A program made the position numbers and the translations under genes. From Hexactinellida sp. DTS-2022 (taxonomy: Eukaryota > Porifera > Hexactinellida): DNA of 64,000 nt. Shown here in pieces: positions 31,101 to 40,809 of this stretch (positions are counted from its first letter, which is position 1; each line of letters starts with the position of its first letter). The notes beneath the pieces are model-generated. The model was not told the DNA's origin. It searched no databases and saw nothing but the letters and a program-made list of their open reading frames with translations. The DNA lies in contig JAPNXP010000014.1 in assembly GCA_028753945.1 (NCBI GenBank), forward strand, positions 5,146,001 to 5,210,000, written 5' to 3'.

Positions 31101-32361
31101 CCCCCATATATAACGTGTTGCCTCTAATCCTAGTCAGTCTGCTTAGAGAGTTAAACACTTCTCCATAGAAACTCGGATAGTTTTCTATAACCAAATAATC
31201 AGTTATCTCTCTCAGCTCAGAGAACGCTTCCAGGTATACAGGAGTGACGGGGTTAATTGGATTGAAGCTCTCTTCCGCTAGTCTAATGCTCTGGGTGCTG
31301 ACGAGGTTGCAGACTGATTTGGGGATTAACGGTACATTGAGAGCTGGCACGGTTGCATCATCTTGGGTGTATGGAGCACATACGCTCTCTCCGGGTTGGC
31401 AATTTCTGCATTGCAAGGAATTCGTTCCAGCTCCTTCGACGCATGAGCTGTCGTCGCACTGTCTTCTGCAGAAATTTATATTATTCGGCCTAAATAATAT
31501 TAGTGGGGAATTACACGTGCCGGCTGCAGTTAGTCTTGGTGGTGATATAAAGCCAGTTGTGATAATCTTTGTACTTCCACTCGATAGTCCACACCCTGAG
31601 ATTTCCAAGCATTGACTCGTTGCTGCTAGTGTAAAGTCCTGACACTCTGAACAGGCGTTACAAGTCGATACGGTTCCTTCACAGCCCGCACTACAGACTG
31701 GATTACAACAAGAGGCAGTGTTGCTTGTCAGACATCTGTCTCCGCTACAAACACAGTTAACACGTGAGAGGGTTTGGCAGTTATTTTCCGTCCAACAGTA
31801 GTTAGATTGGCAGGCAGTGCAATTCTGTGTTGAACAGTTTGTGCTGAGATTGGCTGTGTAAGTTGGATATTCATTCAGAATGTCCGTCCAATTTACGCCA
31901 TGTAGATTACAAGCAGATGAAATATTTACATTATTGTAAACATAAACTCCATAATTTGATATTTCTTTTAAATTGGGGAAAATAATTGAGTTTATTTTTG
32001 TGTTCTTTAGCACTAAAGCGTTGGATGCATTATAGTTTAACGTAAACTCATTTCCTCTTATAATTATAAGGTTTGTGAATAGTAATGTGTCTGTTTCTAT
32101 GTTTTCTAGAAGAAGGTACCCTTTTATTTCTCTAATTGCGCTGAATAGGGTTGAGAATTGTGCAGGGATTAATGTCATTTGTGGGAAAACTATTTCAAGA
32201 TTATTATAGACATACTCACAGCCTGCGAAATAGCTCTGCAACTGAGATAGCAAGAGAGTCGTATTTTCATGTTCAAGATTGAAATCTTGTCCATAACAAA
32301 TCGTTTGTGAATCAGTTATGGCAATAATTGCATATAAGATGTATAAAATTGAAATCCACAT
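28132..32361 (-). CDS. ErbB/EGFR-like receptor tyrosine kinase, predicted pseudokinase, single exon
   Basis: 1409 residues without an intron. A signal peptide (1-18) is followed by receptor L domain, furin-like Cys-rich region, second L domain (~335-470) and a long second Cys-rich region (~480-840), the EGFR layout. The membrane helix is ~856-884 (GAVILLAIIGGVIVAI), then basic RRYKKKR. The kinase domain spans ~952-1222. It keeps the glycine loop (GMGFYG, 957-962), VAVK (Lys982) and RWMSPEL, SDVWAYG. But HRDLAARN is replaced by YGILTARN: the catalytic Asp is Ile1076 (codon 29136-29134), and DFG is DYL (1094-1096). SPLKYIFIQ after the kinase corresponds to the ErbB DPQRYLVIQ region. The tail has YSEI, YSEM, YSAI and a C-terminal YVNK. 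Insulin-receptor kinship is less likely given the double Cys-rich layout and YIFIQ block. Confidence 0.85.
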   Translation of the reverse strand: MWISILYILYAIIAITDSQTICYGQDFNLEHENTTLLLSQLQSYFAGCEYVYNNLEIVFPQMTLIPAQFSTLFSAIREIKGYLLLENIETDTLLFTNLIIIRGNEFTLNYNASNALVLKNTKINSIIFPNLKEISNYGVYVYNNVNISSACNLHGVNWTDILNEYPTYTANLSTNCSTQNCTACQSNYCWTENNCQTLSRVNCVCSGDRCLTSNTASCCNPVCSAGCEGTVSTCNACSECQDFTLAATSQCLEISGCGLSSGSTKIITTGFISPPRLTAAGTCNSPLILFRPNNINFCRRQCDDSSCVEGAGTNSLQCRNCQPGESVCAPYTQDDATVPALNVPLIPKSVCNLVSTQSIRLAEESFNPINPVTPVYLEAFSELREITDYLVIENYPSFYGEVFNSLSRLTRIRGNTLYMGEYSVFIRNNAFREIDLRSLQSIERGSVLIENNNELCYLPTNSGFDSIAPGIQLTILGQNPNCPCHSTCEQSTGCWGPSNAQCIQCALVENNNTCLGNCDSLPNTYADLTNRVCAQCDQECINCTGTATNCTECRNVRENGECIPSCSTTRYQNGSECLPCNSNCKTNDVTGSICSGPTNAYGLAFNGCNECILYAFESVNSTNTTSNYSCVPACVGGYPETNAILSPVCNPCDPACTSCAGPLTRDCEIDACALFLQDNIQQCVLSCPNDTQYSPAERLCRNCDPNCIGCTGDTSEDCTECRFFRRGTNCVTSCRNNEYITSSNECDRCDALCNTCSVSRDNCTSCSTAAFYENGSLICLDACPPGYYRATNISCLTCNAECINCTGALDTDCEGVCRNFLLNPAERCVRECPSIADINNSTKVCTISSSFLEPAVVAGIAVGAVILLAIIGGVIVAIIIGTVYTRRYKKKRIEVERKEEGTLLHMREKGEIQRTVQGMPEFTILGYNYELLAALTPATFALKEIDESSLDLRDKLGMGFYGYVYSGIYSYKLGEEFPVAVKTFYESGLKVNFQTEFEGTIKVMSRISHSSFAQVFGYRLNKTSPFIVTQLLVGPNLHTLFSKYSGTISEETIFNIIMQIGDGMTYLESHNLVYGILTARNILLVQQNQIKITDYLVHRFSEPMQESAVHLPIIDRWMSPELALSRTPTHRSDVWAYGVVFWEMLSFAQMPYNTVSNDDVVKVLQQGQRLAQPKACTVDLYGFLLQCFIFEPTGRPTFQKLQNDLVEMAKSPLKYIFIQEEFFETLNVNTQEPRIAKNDTIVIGNTNANKFRTLTQEDLPTQELGLGEYIDETEVNKNIDKQLTAEFQTAPLIYNEYSEIDAATNNQNFTNEYSEMDAKPIEPPTEYSAIDSIPDSQHPLFISNATAISSLGMPNMISPLSELENPYEEGTLNSSLFAPNMDSELNGSRARTSSRDHLLANIENEYVNK

Positions 32362-33618
32362 ACTATCTTGTCAAACTTAATATTATCTTGAATTGATTTT
32401 AATTTATTTTTCTGTTAACTCAGTAGGCCTGTACGATTGATATTAAATTGCAAGCCACATTGTATTTCCATGAAACTGTAGATTGTAAAAGTAATTCAGT
32501 ACTTAATTAATAGCGTTTTTATAAAGCATGGTATTGGTATAAGCAACATGGTGGTTGCTAATAATGTTTTGTTTCTAAGAATGTCTTCTATATACAGTGG
32601 AACTCGTTTAGTATGTACATTTAATTTCGGTTAGAAAGGACTCGAGGAAACTATCAGCAGAACTCATTAGTATTTTGATTTTCTGAGTACGTTTAACTAA
32701 CACTTTTATCTTATCGTTATGTTGGAGACTTGTATGCCCTACATCGTATTTACATCATTGAACAAGTCAGTATTTCGACTCGTGGATTATGCATACGGAT
32801 AAGACGTATTTAAGCTTGTTTCCCAGGGTGGTACTACAGTGGATGCCGGTTATAAGCACATCGTCGGGAACTGCACTTATGATGCTTATAACCGGCATGT
32901 GCTTATAACCGACATAAATTATACAGGGTAGATGGCAAACGTTTTCCAATATATCCGACATCTACTGTATTATACTGTATTGTATTACTGAAATATAGTC
33001 CGGCTCAGGAGGGTCACGCCTCTACTTTTTACATCAAACCTGAATGGAAGAATTCTCAATTGCTCATCTAACTTTCTTATACTAAATGATTCTAAAAGAT
33101 GACATAATAATTATATAAATTATTGTCGTCTATATTTAGAAATTTCTAAAATTAGACATGAAGTAATACAGGTGCATAGGAGTAAGTGATATCTATTTTT
33201 GAGCACAAGTATATAAGAATAGAAATTTATAATTAGCCCATAAGCTTTAAATATCCTACTAGTCCTTACAAGTTCTGCTCTATTTTTATCCAAGTTCGCC
33301 GCTTCTAATTTTAAACCCCAAATCTTTTTGGGAAATTTTTGAAAGCACATTCAGGTAACCCTATGCCTAACATTGTTTACAACTATTTTGATCTAACGGC
33401 TGTAATTAGTTTATACATTTATAATCTATAATTAGTAACATGTGACAATTATTCTAATTACCCTATTCGAGAATGTTACCTAAACTCGCGCCAAATTTTC
33501 CTAATCGATTTATTTCCCTTCAAACCTAGGAGTACCAGTTTTATGTGTTTTTCCCATAATCAACTTGTGCATTTTTGTTACCTTCATTAGTTGATAGGGA
33601 AATTCACCACCATCCACC
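32362..33618. other. Divergent intergenic region, receptor and EEF2 promoters
   Basis: 1.26 kb between the start of the minus-strand receptor and the EEF2 ATG. It contains one complete MITE (32837-32967), otherwise AT-rich sequence. A minus-strand frame at 33120-33350 has no family resemblance. The bases just before EEF2 are pyrimidine-rich and lack a TATA box, as expected for a translation-factor gene. Confidence 0.5.
32837..32967. mobile_element. MITE copy 1 of a TA-flanked family flanking EEF2
   Basis: Starts cagtggatgccggttataag and ends ccaatatatccgacatctac plus tg, with TA at both sides. Interior tcgggaactgcacttat and taaccgacataaattata match the copy at 36404-36545 in the same orientation. 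Confidence 0.75.
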
Positions 33619-36144
33619 ATGGTAAACTTCACCATAGAACAGGTGCGTGCCATCATGAGCAAGCGCACCAACATCCGCAACATGTCGGTAATAGCGCACG
33701 TAGACCACGGCAAATCCACACTGACAGATTCCCTGGTCTCGAAAGCGGGTATTATCGCGGGAGAGCGTGCCGGAGACATGCGTTACACCGACACGCGTAA
33801 GGACGAACAGGAGCGCTGCATTACCATAAAGTCCACTGCTATTTCCCTGTACTACGAGCTGAAAAAGGAGGATCTAGCGTACATCACACAGGAAAACAAA
33901 GGGAACGGGTTTCTCATCAACTTGATTGACTCCCCCGGCCACGTAGACTTCTCCTCAGAAGTGACAGCTGCTCTCCGAACAACGGACGGGGCTCTGGTCG
34001 TGGTGGACTGCGTTAGTGGAGTTTGCGTGCAGACCGGCACCGTGCTGCGACAGGCCATTGCAGAGCGAATCAAGCCGATTCTGTTCATGAACAAGATGGA
34101 CCGCGCTCTCCTGGAGCTGCAGCTTGCGAAGGAGGACCTGTACCAGAAGTTCTCGCGCATCGTAGAGAACGTAAATGTCATCATCCAGACCTACGGGGAG
34201 GACACGCCTATGGGGGACATCCAGGTCACGCCGGCTAATGGGACGGTCGGGTTCGGGTCCGGTCTGCATGGGTGGGCTTTCACTCTGAAACAATTCGCTG
34301 AGATTTATGCGGATAAGTTCAAGATCGAGCCTCAAAAGCTGATGAAGCGACTTTGGGGCGAACAGTTCTACAGCGGAGCTGAGAAGAAATGGAAGAAGGA
34401 GCCCGGTGAGGGGTACGAGCGCGGGTTCTGTCTGCTCATCCTGGACCCCATCTACAAACTGTTCAGCTCCATCATGAACTTCAAGAAGGAGGAGAGCACG
34501 AAGCTGATTCAAAAGCTGGAAATAAAGCTGAATGTGGAGGAGCTTAAAGTCCAAGGGAAGCCTCTCCTCAAACTGTGCATGCGGAACTGGCTGCCTGCCG
34601 GGGACTGTCTCCTGCAGATGATCACAATCCATCTGCCCTCTCCCGTAACTGCGCAGAAATACCGCATGGAGATGCTGTACGAAGGCCCCAAGGACGACCT
34701 CCTGGCCATGGGGATCAAGAACTGCGACCCGGAGGCCCCTCTCTGCATGTACGTGTCTAAGATGGTCCCCACCACTGACAAGGGCCGCTTCTACGCTTTC
34801 GGCCGCGTTTTCTCCGGCACGGTTTCGTCAGGACAGAAGGTGCGCATCATGGGACCCAACTTCAAGTTCGGGAAGAAGGAGGACCTGTTTAACAAGAGCA
34901 TACAGCGCACTGTGCTAATGATGGGTCGAACTGTGGAGGCTATAGACGAGGTGCCCTGTGGGAATATCGTAGGACTGGTCGGAATTGATCAGTTCCTTGT
35001 AAAGACAGGTACAATCACAACGTACGATCAAGCTCATAACATACGTACCATGAAGTTCAGCGTAAGTCCGGTAGTGCGAATAGCGGTTGAGCCTAAGAAC
35101 GCGACGGACCTGCCCAAGCTGGTAGAAGGCATCAAGCGGCTGGCCAAATCTGACCCCATGGTGCAGTGCTTCAGTGAGGAATCAGGCGAGCACATAATAG
35201 CCGGGGCGGGGGAGCTGCATCTGGAGATCTGCTTGAAGGATCTGGAAGAAGACCATGCCGGTATTCCCATAAAGAAGTCGGATCCGGTTGTGTCCTACCG
35301 CGAGACTATCTCGGAGATGAGCAGTCAGATGTGTCTGTCGAAGTCTGCCAACAAACACAACCGACTCTTCTGTAAGGCCCAGCCCATGACCGAGGGGATC
35401 GCCGAGGACATTGACGAGGGGAAGATCGAGCACAATGGGGAGGCCAAAGCGCGCGCTCGCTACCTCACGGAGAAATACGAATGGGACGTGACCGAAGCGA
35501 GGAAAATCTGGGCGTTCGGGCCCGAGGGAACGGGTCCCAACATGCTGGTGGACTGCACCAAGGGCGTGCAGTATCTGAACGAGATAAAGGACAGCGTGGT
35601 GGCCGGGTTCCAGTGGGCCAGTAAGGAGGGGGTTCTCTGTGACGAGACTTGCCGCGGAATCCGTCTTAACATATATGACGTCACGCTGCACACGGACACG
35701 ATACACAGAGGCGGCGGGCAGATAATACCCACTGCTAGACGCGTGTTCTACGCCAGCATTCTTACGGCCCAGCCGCGTATCCTAGAGCCCGTGTATCTGT
35801 GCGAGATCCAGTGTCCCGAGGTGGCCGTGGGCGGGATCTACGGGGTGTTGAATCGCAGGCGCGGTCACGTGTTCGAAGAGTCGCAGGTGGAAGGCACCCC
35901 CATGTTTGTGATAAAGTCGTATCTGCCTGTGAACGAGTCATTCGGGTTTACAGCGGACCTCAGGAGCAATACTGGGGGGCAGGCTTTCCCTCAATGCGTG
36001 TTCGACCATTGGCAGATGCTACCCGGCGATCCGATGGAGGGAGGCAATTCTAACAAGGCAGCGACTGTCGTGACAGATACGCGGAAACGCAAGGCTTTGG
36101 CAGAGGCGATCCCACCGCTAGACCGCTTCCTGGACAAGATGTAA
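33619..36144 (+). CDS. EEF2: Translation elongation factor 2
   Basis: GTPase that translocates the ribosome. Intronless, 841 residues (human 858). ATG in a strong context (CCACCATGG). G motifs: AHVDHGKST (26-34), [13 protein letters not shown]. The switch I block [18 protein letters not shown] keeps the threonine (Thr57) equivalent to the eEF2-kinase site Thr56. The diphthamide loop reads TIHRGGGQ with His696. C-terminus ends LDRFLDKM. Codon use is strongly GC-rich compared with neighbouring AT-rich genes, typical of a highly expressed gene. The paralogues EFTUD2 and EFL1 are excluded by the diphthamide loop and length. Identical-family MITEs lie on each side. Confidence 0.98.
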   Translation: MVNFTIEQVRAIMSKRTNIRNMSVIAHVDHGKSTLTDSLVSKAGIIAGERAGDMRYTDTRKDEQERCITIKSTAISLYYELKKEDLAYITQENKGNGFLINLIDSPGHVDFSSEVTAALRTTDGALVVVDCVSGVCVQTGTVLRQAIAERIKPILFMNKMDRALLELQLAKEDLYQKFSRIVENVNVIIQTYGEDTPMGDIQVTPANGTVGFGSGLHGWAFTLKQFAEIYADKFKIEPQKLMKRLWGEQFYSGAEKKWKKEPGEGYERGFCLLILDPIYKLFSSIMNFKKEESTKLIQKLEIKLNVEELKVQGKPLLKLCMRNWLPAGDCLLQMITIHLPSPVTAQKYRMEMLYEGPKDDLLAMGIKNCDPEAPLCMYVSKMVPTTDKGRFYAFGRVFSGTVSSGQKVRIMGPNFKFGKKEDLFNKSIQRTVLMMGRTVEAIDEVPCGNIVGLVGIDQFLVKTGTITTYDQAHNIRTMKFSVSPVVRIAVEPKNATDLPKLVEGIKRLAKSDPMVQCFSEESGEHIIAGAGELHLEICLKDLEEDHAGIPIKKSDPVVSYRETISEMSSQMCLSKSANKHNRLFCKAQPMTEGIAEDIDEGKIEHNGEAKARARYLTEKYEWDVTEARKIWAFGPEGTGPNMLVDCTKGVQYLNEIKDSVVAGFQWASKEGVLCDETCRGIRLNIYDVTLHTDTIHRGGGQIIPTARRVFYASILTAQPRILEPVYLCEIQCPEVAVGGIYGVLNRRRGHVFEESQVEGTPMFVIKSYLPVNESFGFTADLRSNTGGQAFPQCVFDHWQMLPGDPMEGGNSNKAATVVTDTRKRKALAEAIPPLDRFLDKM

Positions 36145-36631
36145 CGTTCTGTAGGCCCACCCCATACTTGTGTTAGGTGAATTAGTAATTAGAGTATATA
36201 CTATAGTGGATTCTAATCGTAATGATCTTACATGTTACAAGCTTATAGTAGCGTTGTGTTCAATCTTATATGTACTACTGTACTAGGTCAATTGTATTTT
36301 CTCAATTATATTGTGTGCTAATTACGTATAATGTTTGTTTATTGAAGAACTACATACGAAGGACCAATCTATAAAGGTATTATCCAGTGAAAATGGGTGG
36401 ATACAGTAGATGCCGGTTATAAGCACTTCGTCGGGAACTGCACTTAATGTGCTTATAACTGGTGTGTTCTTATAACCGACATAAATTATATAGGGTATAT
36501 GGCAACTTTTTTCCAACATAGTGTTCTTATATCCGACATCTACTGTACTTTGTGTGAATTTCCCTGTGATATTTCTGAGATGTAATCGTATGTAAGCTTG
36601 CCATGACTTGTGTGTAGCTAGTGTTTGTGAA
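36145..36631. other. Spacer EEF2 to gamma-tubulin
   Basis: 487 bp, AT-rich, containing MITE copy 2 (36404-36545). It includes the EEF2 3' UTR and the gamma-tubulin promoter. Confidence 0.45.
36404..36545. mobile_element. MITE copy 2 of the TA-flanked family flanking EEF2
   Basis: Begins cagtagatgccggttataag and ends cttatatccgacatctactg with TA on both sides, same orientation as the copy at 32837-32967 and clearly the same family throughout. Confidence 0.78.
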
Positions 36632-39204
36632 ATGCCGCGGGAGATAATAACGATACAGGTGGGGCAGTGCGGCAATCAGGTCGGAAACGCCTTTTGGAAG
36701 CTGCTGCTGGCAGAGCACGGCATTCGGAAGGACGGACTGTTCGAATACTCGGGCAACGAGAGTCAGTTCGAGGGCCTGGATAGAAAGGACGTGTTCTTCT
36801 ACCAGGCAGACGATGAGCACTACATGCCCAGAGCTCTGCTGGTCGACTTGGAGCCTAGAGTTATCTCTAAGATCCTAACCGAGTATCCCACGCTGTACAA
36901 TAAGGAGAACGTTATTAACGACTTTGGAGGGGGCGGGGCTGGGAACAACTGGGGCATTGGCTATACCATGGTAAGCCCGTCAATGTTACGTCACGCTCCA
37001 TTGGGTTTTAGAGCTCCTTATATGTAGACGGTCTATAAAAGCCCATACAAACTAAGCTAAAAATTTATAGACCGTCTATAAATTTGTAGACCAAAAGCCC
37101 CTACCGTCTTCTATGGGTATTACTATTTTATATGTAAGAAAACCTGCGGCCATATTCACTAATAACTTAAGTACTAAGATCAGTCTTAAGTCTTAAGATC
37201 GATCTTAAGACCGAACTTAGAGCTATTCACTAAGAATTAAGATCGATCTTAAGTTCTTAGTGAATACGGCCGCTGGTCTAGAAATAGACGGTCTACATAT
37301 AAGTTATTTCGGTGTTTTAATCAATGTGTGATAGACCATAATTTTTTATTACAAATGGTCAAAAAGCATGTTTCTAAATTACAGGAATTTTTCGTTACGT
37401 AACGTTTGAGCTGCCCGAAAATAGTGTTACGACAGTGGGGAAATGTCTGAATAATAGTGATACTACAGTGGAGAAATGTCTGACTAGCATAAGTCTATAG
37501 CTGAGTGTGTGTGGTGTAGGGGGAGCAGATGGTGGAGCATCTGATTGAGAAGATCGACCGAGAGGCAGACAACAACACAGACAGCCTGGAGGGGTTCATG
37601 CTGTTCCATAGCATCGCAGGCGGCACTGGGGCCGGCCTAGGCTCCTATCTACTCGAGTGTCTCAATCAGAGATACGCTAAGAAGCTAATACAAACCTACT
37701 CCATATTCCCCAGCAGAGATGACGTAGTAGTGCAGCCATACAACATGGTGCTCACTCTGAAGAGACTCACGCATTTCGCGGATTGTGTGGTGGTGGTACA
37801 CAACTCCTCACTTAACCAGATAGCTAACGAGAGGCTGGGGATCGCTAAGCCCGACTTAGACCTGCATATTAACCACCTGGTCAGCACCGTCATTGCTGCC
37901 AGCACGACAACACTACGGTATGTAGCACGCTTTAAACTGTTCCAATCCCTACGGTATTATACGGGACTAGAATTGAACGTTCCTAAGGTCACTAGACTAG
38001 AGTATTAATTTTGAACGCCTAAAAGTTAGTTTTGTTCGGCAGTTTTCGCAGCTTCTAAACACAAACATATCCCAATTTATAAGCCTCTAGGCGTATGACC
38101 TATTGCGCGCTCCTGGATAAACTCCTGATTCCTAGTCACTCTTAATATGCTCTACAGGTATCCTGGATACATGAACAACGACTTGATAGGCATGATAGCC
38201 TCGCTAATCCCCACGCCCCGCCTACACTACCTGGTCACAGGGTACACTCCCTTCACGTTTGCTGACACTCCAGACGAACAGATCGGTCTCAATATTAGAA
38301 AGACTTCTGTGCTCGACGTTATGCAGCGACTGCTGCAGCCTAAGAACATGATGTGGCCAATGTCAAATGACAAGAATATATCTCAACCCACACACAACCA
38401 CTGCTACATATCTATTCTCAATGTTATACAAGGTATACTGGTATACTGGGTACAGTTGTCCGCTTCTCTAATCCTCCACTTATTTACTTGTCCAAATCAA
38501 CCAACTATTTATATATCTGTAATAGGCCATATTCTCTAATAGTCCACTTTGGGCCAATTACCCACTGGTGGACTATTAGAGAGAACAGTGTGTAGTTACA
38601 GTGGACTCTCGTTGTAACGAATATGGTTATAAGGGAATTAAGTTTAATTTCCATAGCCTAAACAAATGCATGCAAATGATTCCGGTTAATACGAACAAAT
38701 TATACGGTCCCCTGTTGTTCGTATTAACGAGAGTTTACTGGCTGTTTATTTGTGTGCTCCGTAGGTAACGATAAGACTATTGACCCCACTCAGGTGCACA
38801 AGAGTCTCCAGCGAATCCGAGAGAAGAAGAAGGTTAACTTCATTCCATGGGGCCCGGCCAGTATCCAGGTAGCGCTCTCCCAGAAGTCTCCCTATGTCGA
38901 GGCGCAGCACAGAGTTAGCGGTCTGCTAATGGCCAACCACACCAGCATCTCCAATCTGTTCAGGAAGGAGATACTCGAGGACTTTGATAAAATGCGGAAA
39001 CGAAAGGTTCACTTCCATCATTTTAAAGATATCCCTCTGCTGGCTGATGGCCACGAGTTCGACGATTCCGGCGAGGTTCTCCGCTCCCTAATCGACGAAT
39101 ACGAGCTCGCTGCTACGCCCAAATACGGGCAATGGGACGAATTGGCTTCTCCGTCTCTCCCTACAAACCCAAACCAGGAGAAGGGAGCCACACCAAATGT
39201 CTAG
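36632..39204 (+). CDS. TUBG1: Gamma-tubulin, 4 exons
   Basis: Microtubule-nucleating tubulin of the gamma-tubulin ring complex at centrosomes. Inferred exons 36632-36970, 37520-37917, 38158-38432 and 38765-39204; phases agree and give 483 residues (human 451). Start [18 protein letters not shown] is the gamma form. Further signatures: [28 protein letters not shown], the GTP loop [61 protein letters not shown]-like segment, [41 protein letters not shown] and [15 protein letters not shown]. Extra length comes from small insertions (for example [12 protein letters not shown]) and a longer C-terminal tail. Intron 1 is almost wholly transposon. The frame extends eight codons upstream of the ATG but without an ATG. 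Confidence 0.96.
37017..37303. mobile_element. MITE with perfect 20-bp terminal inverted repeats, interrupted by a second element
   Basis: CTTATATGTAGACGGTCTAT (37017-37036) is repeated exactly in reverse complement at 37284-37303. Inside it, near 37060, a further tagaccgtctataaa copy occurs. A separate palindromic element (37146-37273) sits within. Located in gamma-tubulin intron 1. Confidence 0.75.
37146..37273. mobile_element. Near-palindromic MITE nested inside another
   Basis: Left end gcggccatattcactaataa and right end cttagtgaatacggccgc are inverted repeats, and the interior is a series of cttaagatcgatcttaag palindromes. Nearly the entire 128 bp could fold on itself. It interrupts the element at 37017-37303. 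Confidence 0.72.
37322..37420. mobile_element. Partial MITE with TTCAAACGTTACGTAA-type end, copy 2
   Basis: Right end ttttcgttacgtaacgtttgagctgccc and interior ttacaaatggtcaaaaagc match the copies at 8.4 kb and 54.9 kb; the left end is missing. Third transposon in the same intron. Confidence 0.6.
38599..38740. mobile_element. MITE, CAGTAGA-end family, in gamma-tubulin intron 3
   Basis: Left end cagtggactctcgttgtaac and right end ttcgtattaacgagagttta plus ctg are inverted repeats with TA before the left end. Shares gcaaatgattccggttaata with the 5.1-kb and 14.8-kb copies. Confidence 0.68.
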
Positions 39205-39364
39205 TTGATAATTTGTGTGGAGTCCATTTGACATAAGAATTGTTCTTTCATAATTTGACTTAAACCCAATTAGATCTGATTTTTCTCTATCTACTATATT
39301 GAAGTTACAAGTTTAGTTTTGAATTTATTTACTTGATTTTTAGCTCTTAGGTAACTAGGTTCGA

Positions 39365-39673
39365 ATGACATCGAATTCACTTATAGATCTCTTCTACGAT
39401 CAAGATGAATTAGTGAACCAAACTTTGAAGGAATCGAAGAGTCTTACAGACTTAACTCTGAACGAGTCAGAGACAAACTCCGAGATTTATTCATCGAAAG
39501 AGGAGGAATACTTTGAATTGGAAATGAAGTTAGATCTAGCCGCTTTAGACAGAGAGTTGCTCACTCTCGTAATTTCTAAATTAGAGAGAAAGATCAATGA
39601 TATTATCTCTGAGAGATTGGAGTTAGAATCTGAATTGAAGTCAACTACCACTTGTCTAGCTGTTCTGGATTAA
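39365..39673 (+). CDS. Small acidic coiled-coil protein, unrecognised
   Basis: A 102-residue frame with an ATG at 39365, on the same strand as its neighbours and 160 bp after gamma-tubulin. The first half is acidic and Ser/Thr-rich (DLFYDQDELVN, SLTDLTLNESET). The second half (~45-95) is a predicted helix with coiled-coil heptads (MKLDLAALDRELLTLVISKL, then ERKINDIISERLELESEL). No family was recognised. Composition and the leucine heptads look like real protein rather than chance, but there is no independent proof of expression; it could also be one exon of a larger gene. Confidence 0.5.
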   Translation: MTSNSLIDLFYDQDELVNQTLKESKSLTDLTLNESETNSEIYSSKEEEYFELEMKLDLAALDRELLTLVISKLERKINDIISERLELESELKSTTTCLAVLD

Positions 39674-39756
39674 TCGCAGCTTCTAACTCATGGGAAATCA
39701 TAGTATTTATCCGGCCATTGTTCACTCATAATAAATCAATTAAAATGTAGTATGAA

Positions 39757-39778
39757 CTGTTGTTGTTGTTGTTGTTAT
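39757..39778. repeat. (GTT)n microsatellite
   Basis: About six to seven GTT/TTG units just upstream of NAA60, in non-coding sequence. Confidence 0.7.
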
Positions 39779-39960
39779 TTTAGTGATTTGACCATGAAAT
39801 ATCAATATAAGTACGTATATTGTCTCCTACAAATCCTTATTTTCCCCCAGATGGAATCTCGGGTATGTATATAACAAATACTTTATAATTAGTTTATAAG
39901 ACACTCCTGCAATAACCCCAAATATCAAACGGCACAGAGTTAGCTAACAGCAGTCCTGTA

Positions 39961-40635
39961 ATGGACCATATCATTACATCAGAAGGAGTGCTACCTACAT
40001 ACACTTTCAGAGCTTTAACTGTTTCAGATGAACCTATTGTAAAATCATTATTTATTGAATGTTTCCCACTTAACTACCCCGACACTCTCTATACGGATTT
40101 GGTATCCGGTAGATACTATAGCATCGCGGCTTTAGATAGCGGGCAAATAGTCGGTATGATTGTGGCTGAGATTCGCGATTATTCTCGCCTGGATAGAGAG
40201 GATTACGGTTTTCTTAACCGGTCACATTACTACGATAATACACTATACATATTAAACTTGTGCGTCACTACTAAATATAGGGGAAAGGGAATAGCAAGTA
40301 CTCTCTTACAGAAAGTATACAATGAATTCACCGCACAATCCTATTCGAAATGTAAAGCTATATATTTACACGTAATTACAAACAATACCCCAGCCATTGC
40401 GTTCTATCAAAAATTTAATTTTTCGCGTTTCAGTAGAATTCGTGATTTTTACACTGTCAACAACAGACCTCAGGATGGGTATCTCTATGTGTTATATATT
40501 AATGACGGGCTACCCCCTGGCCCCCGTGATAAATCCTGTTTGAGGAGTGCTTTCAGTTGCTTTGCTCTCGCTTTATGCACTATTTCTGTTGTGTATTTCA
40601 TGCAGCATATGTTTACATTACATGCTGTTACCTAG
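39961..40635 (+). CDS. NAA60: N-alpha-acetyltransferase 60
   Basis: Golgi-bound acetyltransferase (NatF) that acetylates N-termini of transmembrane proteins facing the cytosol. 224 residues, intronless (human 242). GNAT motifs: FPLNYPDTLYTDL, QIVGMIVAEIRDYSRL, YILNLCVTTKYRGKGIASTLL (acetyl-CoA loop RGKGIA), KAIYLHVITNNTPAIAFYQKFNF and DGYLYVLYINDGLPPGP, all aligned with NAA60. The C-terminus (~195-222) is hydrophobic (CFALALCTISVVYFM), matching the membrane-associating tail of the family. NAA50 lacks this tail and the NDG-PP block, so it is excluded. An AATAAA occurs shortly after the stop. Confidence 0.92.
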   Translation: MDHIITSEGVLPTYTFRALTVSDEPIVKSLFIECFPLNYPDTLYTDLVSGRYYSIAALDSGQIVGMIVAEIRDYSRLDREDYGFLNRSHYYDNTLYILNLCVTTKYRGKGIASTLLQKVYNEFTAQSYSKCKAIYLHVITNNTPAIAFYQKFNFSRFSRIRDFYTVNNRPQDGYLYVLYINDGLPPGPRDKSCLRSAFSCFALALCTISVVYFMQHMFTLHAVT

Positions 40636-40739
40636 ATGCAAAGAAACAAACAAATAAATGCTAGTTGTTTTATTAGGGAAATAAATGGATGTGTATTTTG
40701 TGATTGTGTTATTTATTCATATTTTTACCGATCAACTTG

Positions 40740-40748
40740 TATAAAAGG
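40740..40748 (+). promoter_or_regulatory. TATA box for the LRR-Ig secreted protein
   Basis: TATAAAAGG, 62 bp before the ATG at 40810, a canonical core promoter spacing with a short 5' UTR. Confidence 0.65.
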
Positions 40749-40809
40749 AGTTCAGATTTTTTTAATTGTTTATATTTACACTATTTCTGTAGACTAGTTT
40801 GCCGCATCA

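Noticed and set aside
30000-31500. Repeated Cys-rich pattern in the receptor as a tandem DNA repeat
   Set aside because: The periodicity is at protein level (furin-like Cys modules); the DNA units are not similar enough to be a tandem repeat.
28132-32361. Insulin/IGF receptor assignment
   Set aside because: L-Cys-L could fit, but a second long Cys-rich region instead of fibronectin domains and the post-kinase YIFIQ block favour ErbB.
33120-33350. 76-codon minus-strand frame upstream of EEF2
   Set aside because: Basic, AT-driven composition with no recognisable domain and no splice partner; located in promoter DNA.
33852-35732. Long minus-strand frames and second plus-strand frames across EEF2
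   Set aside because: They mirror the GC-rich codon bias of EEF2, have Arg/Leu/His-biased compositions and no start context or domain; they are shadows of the real gene.
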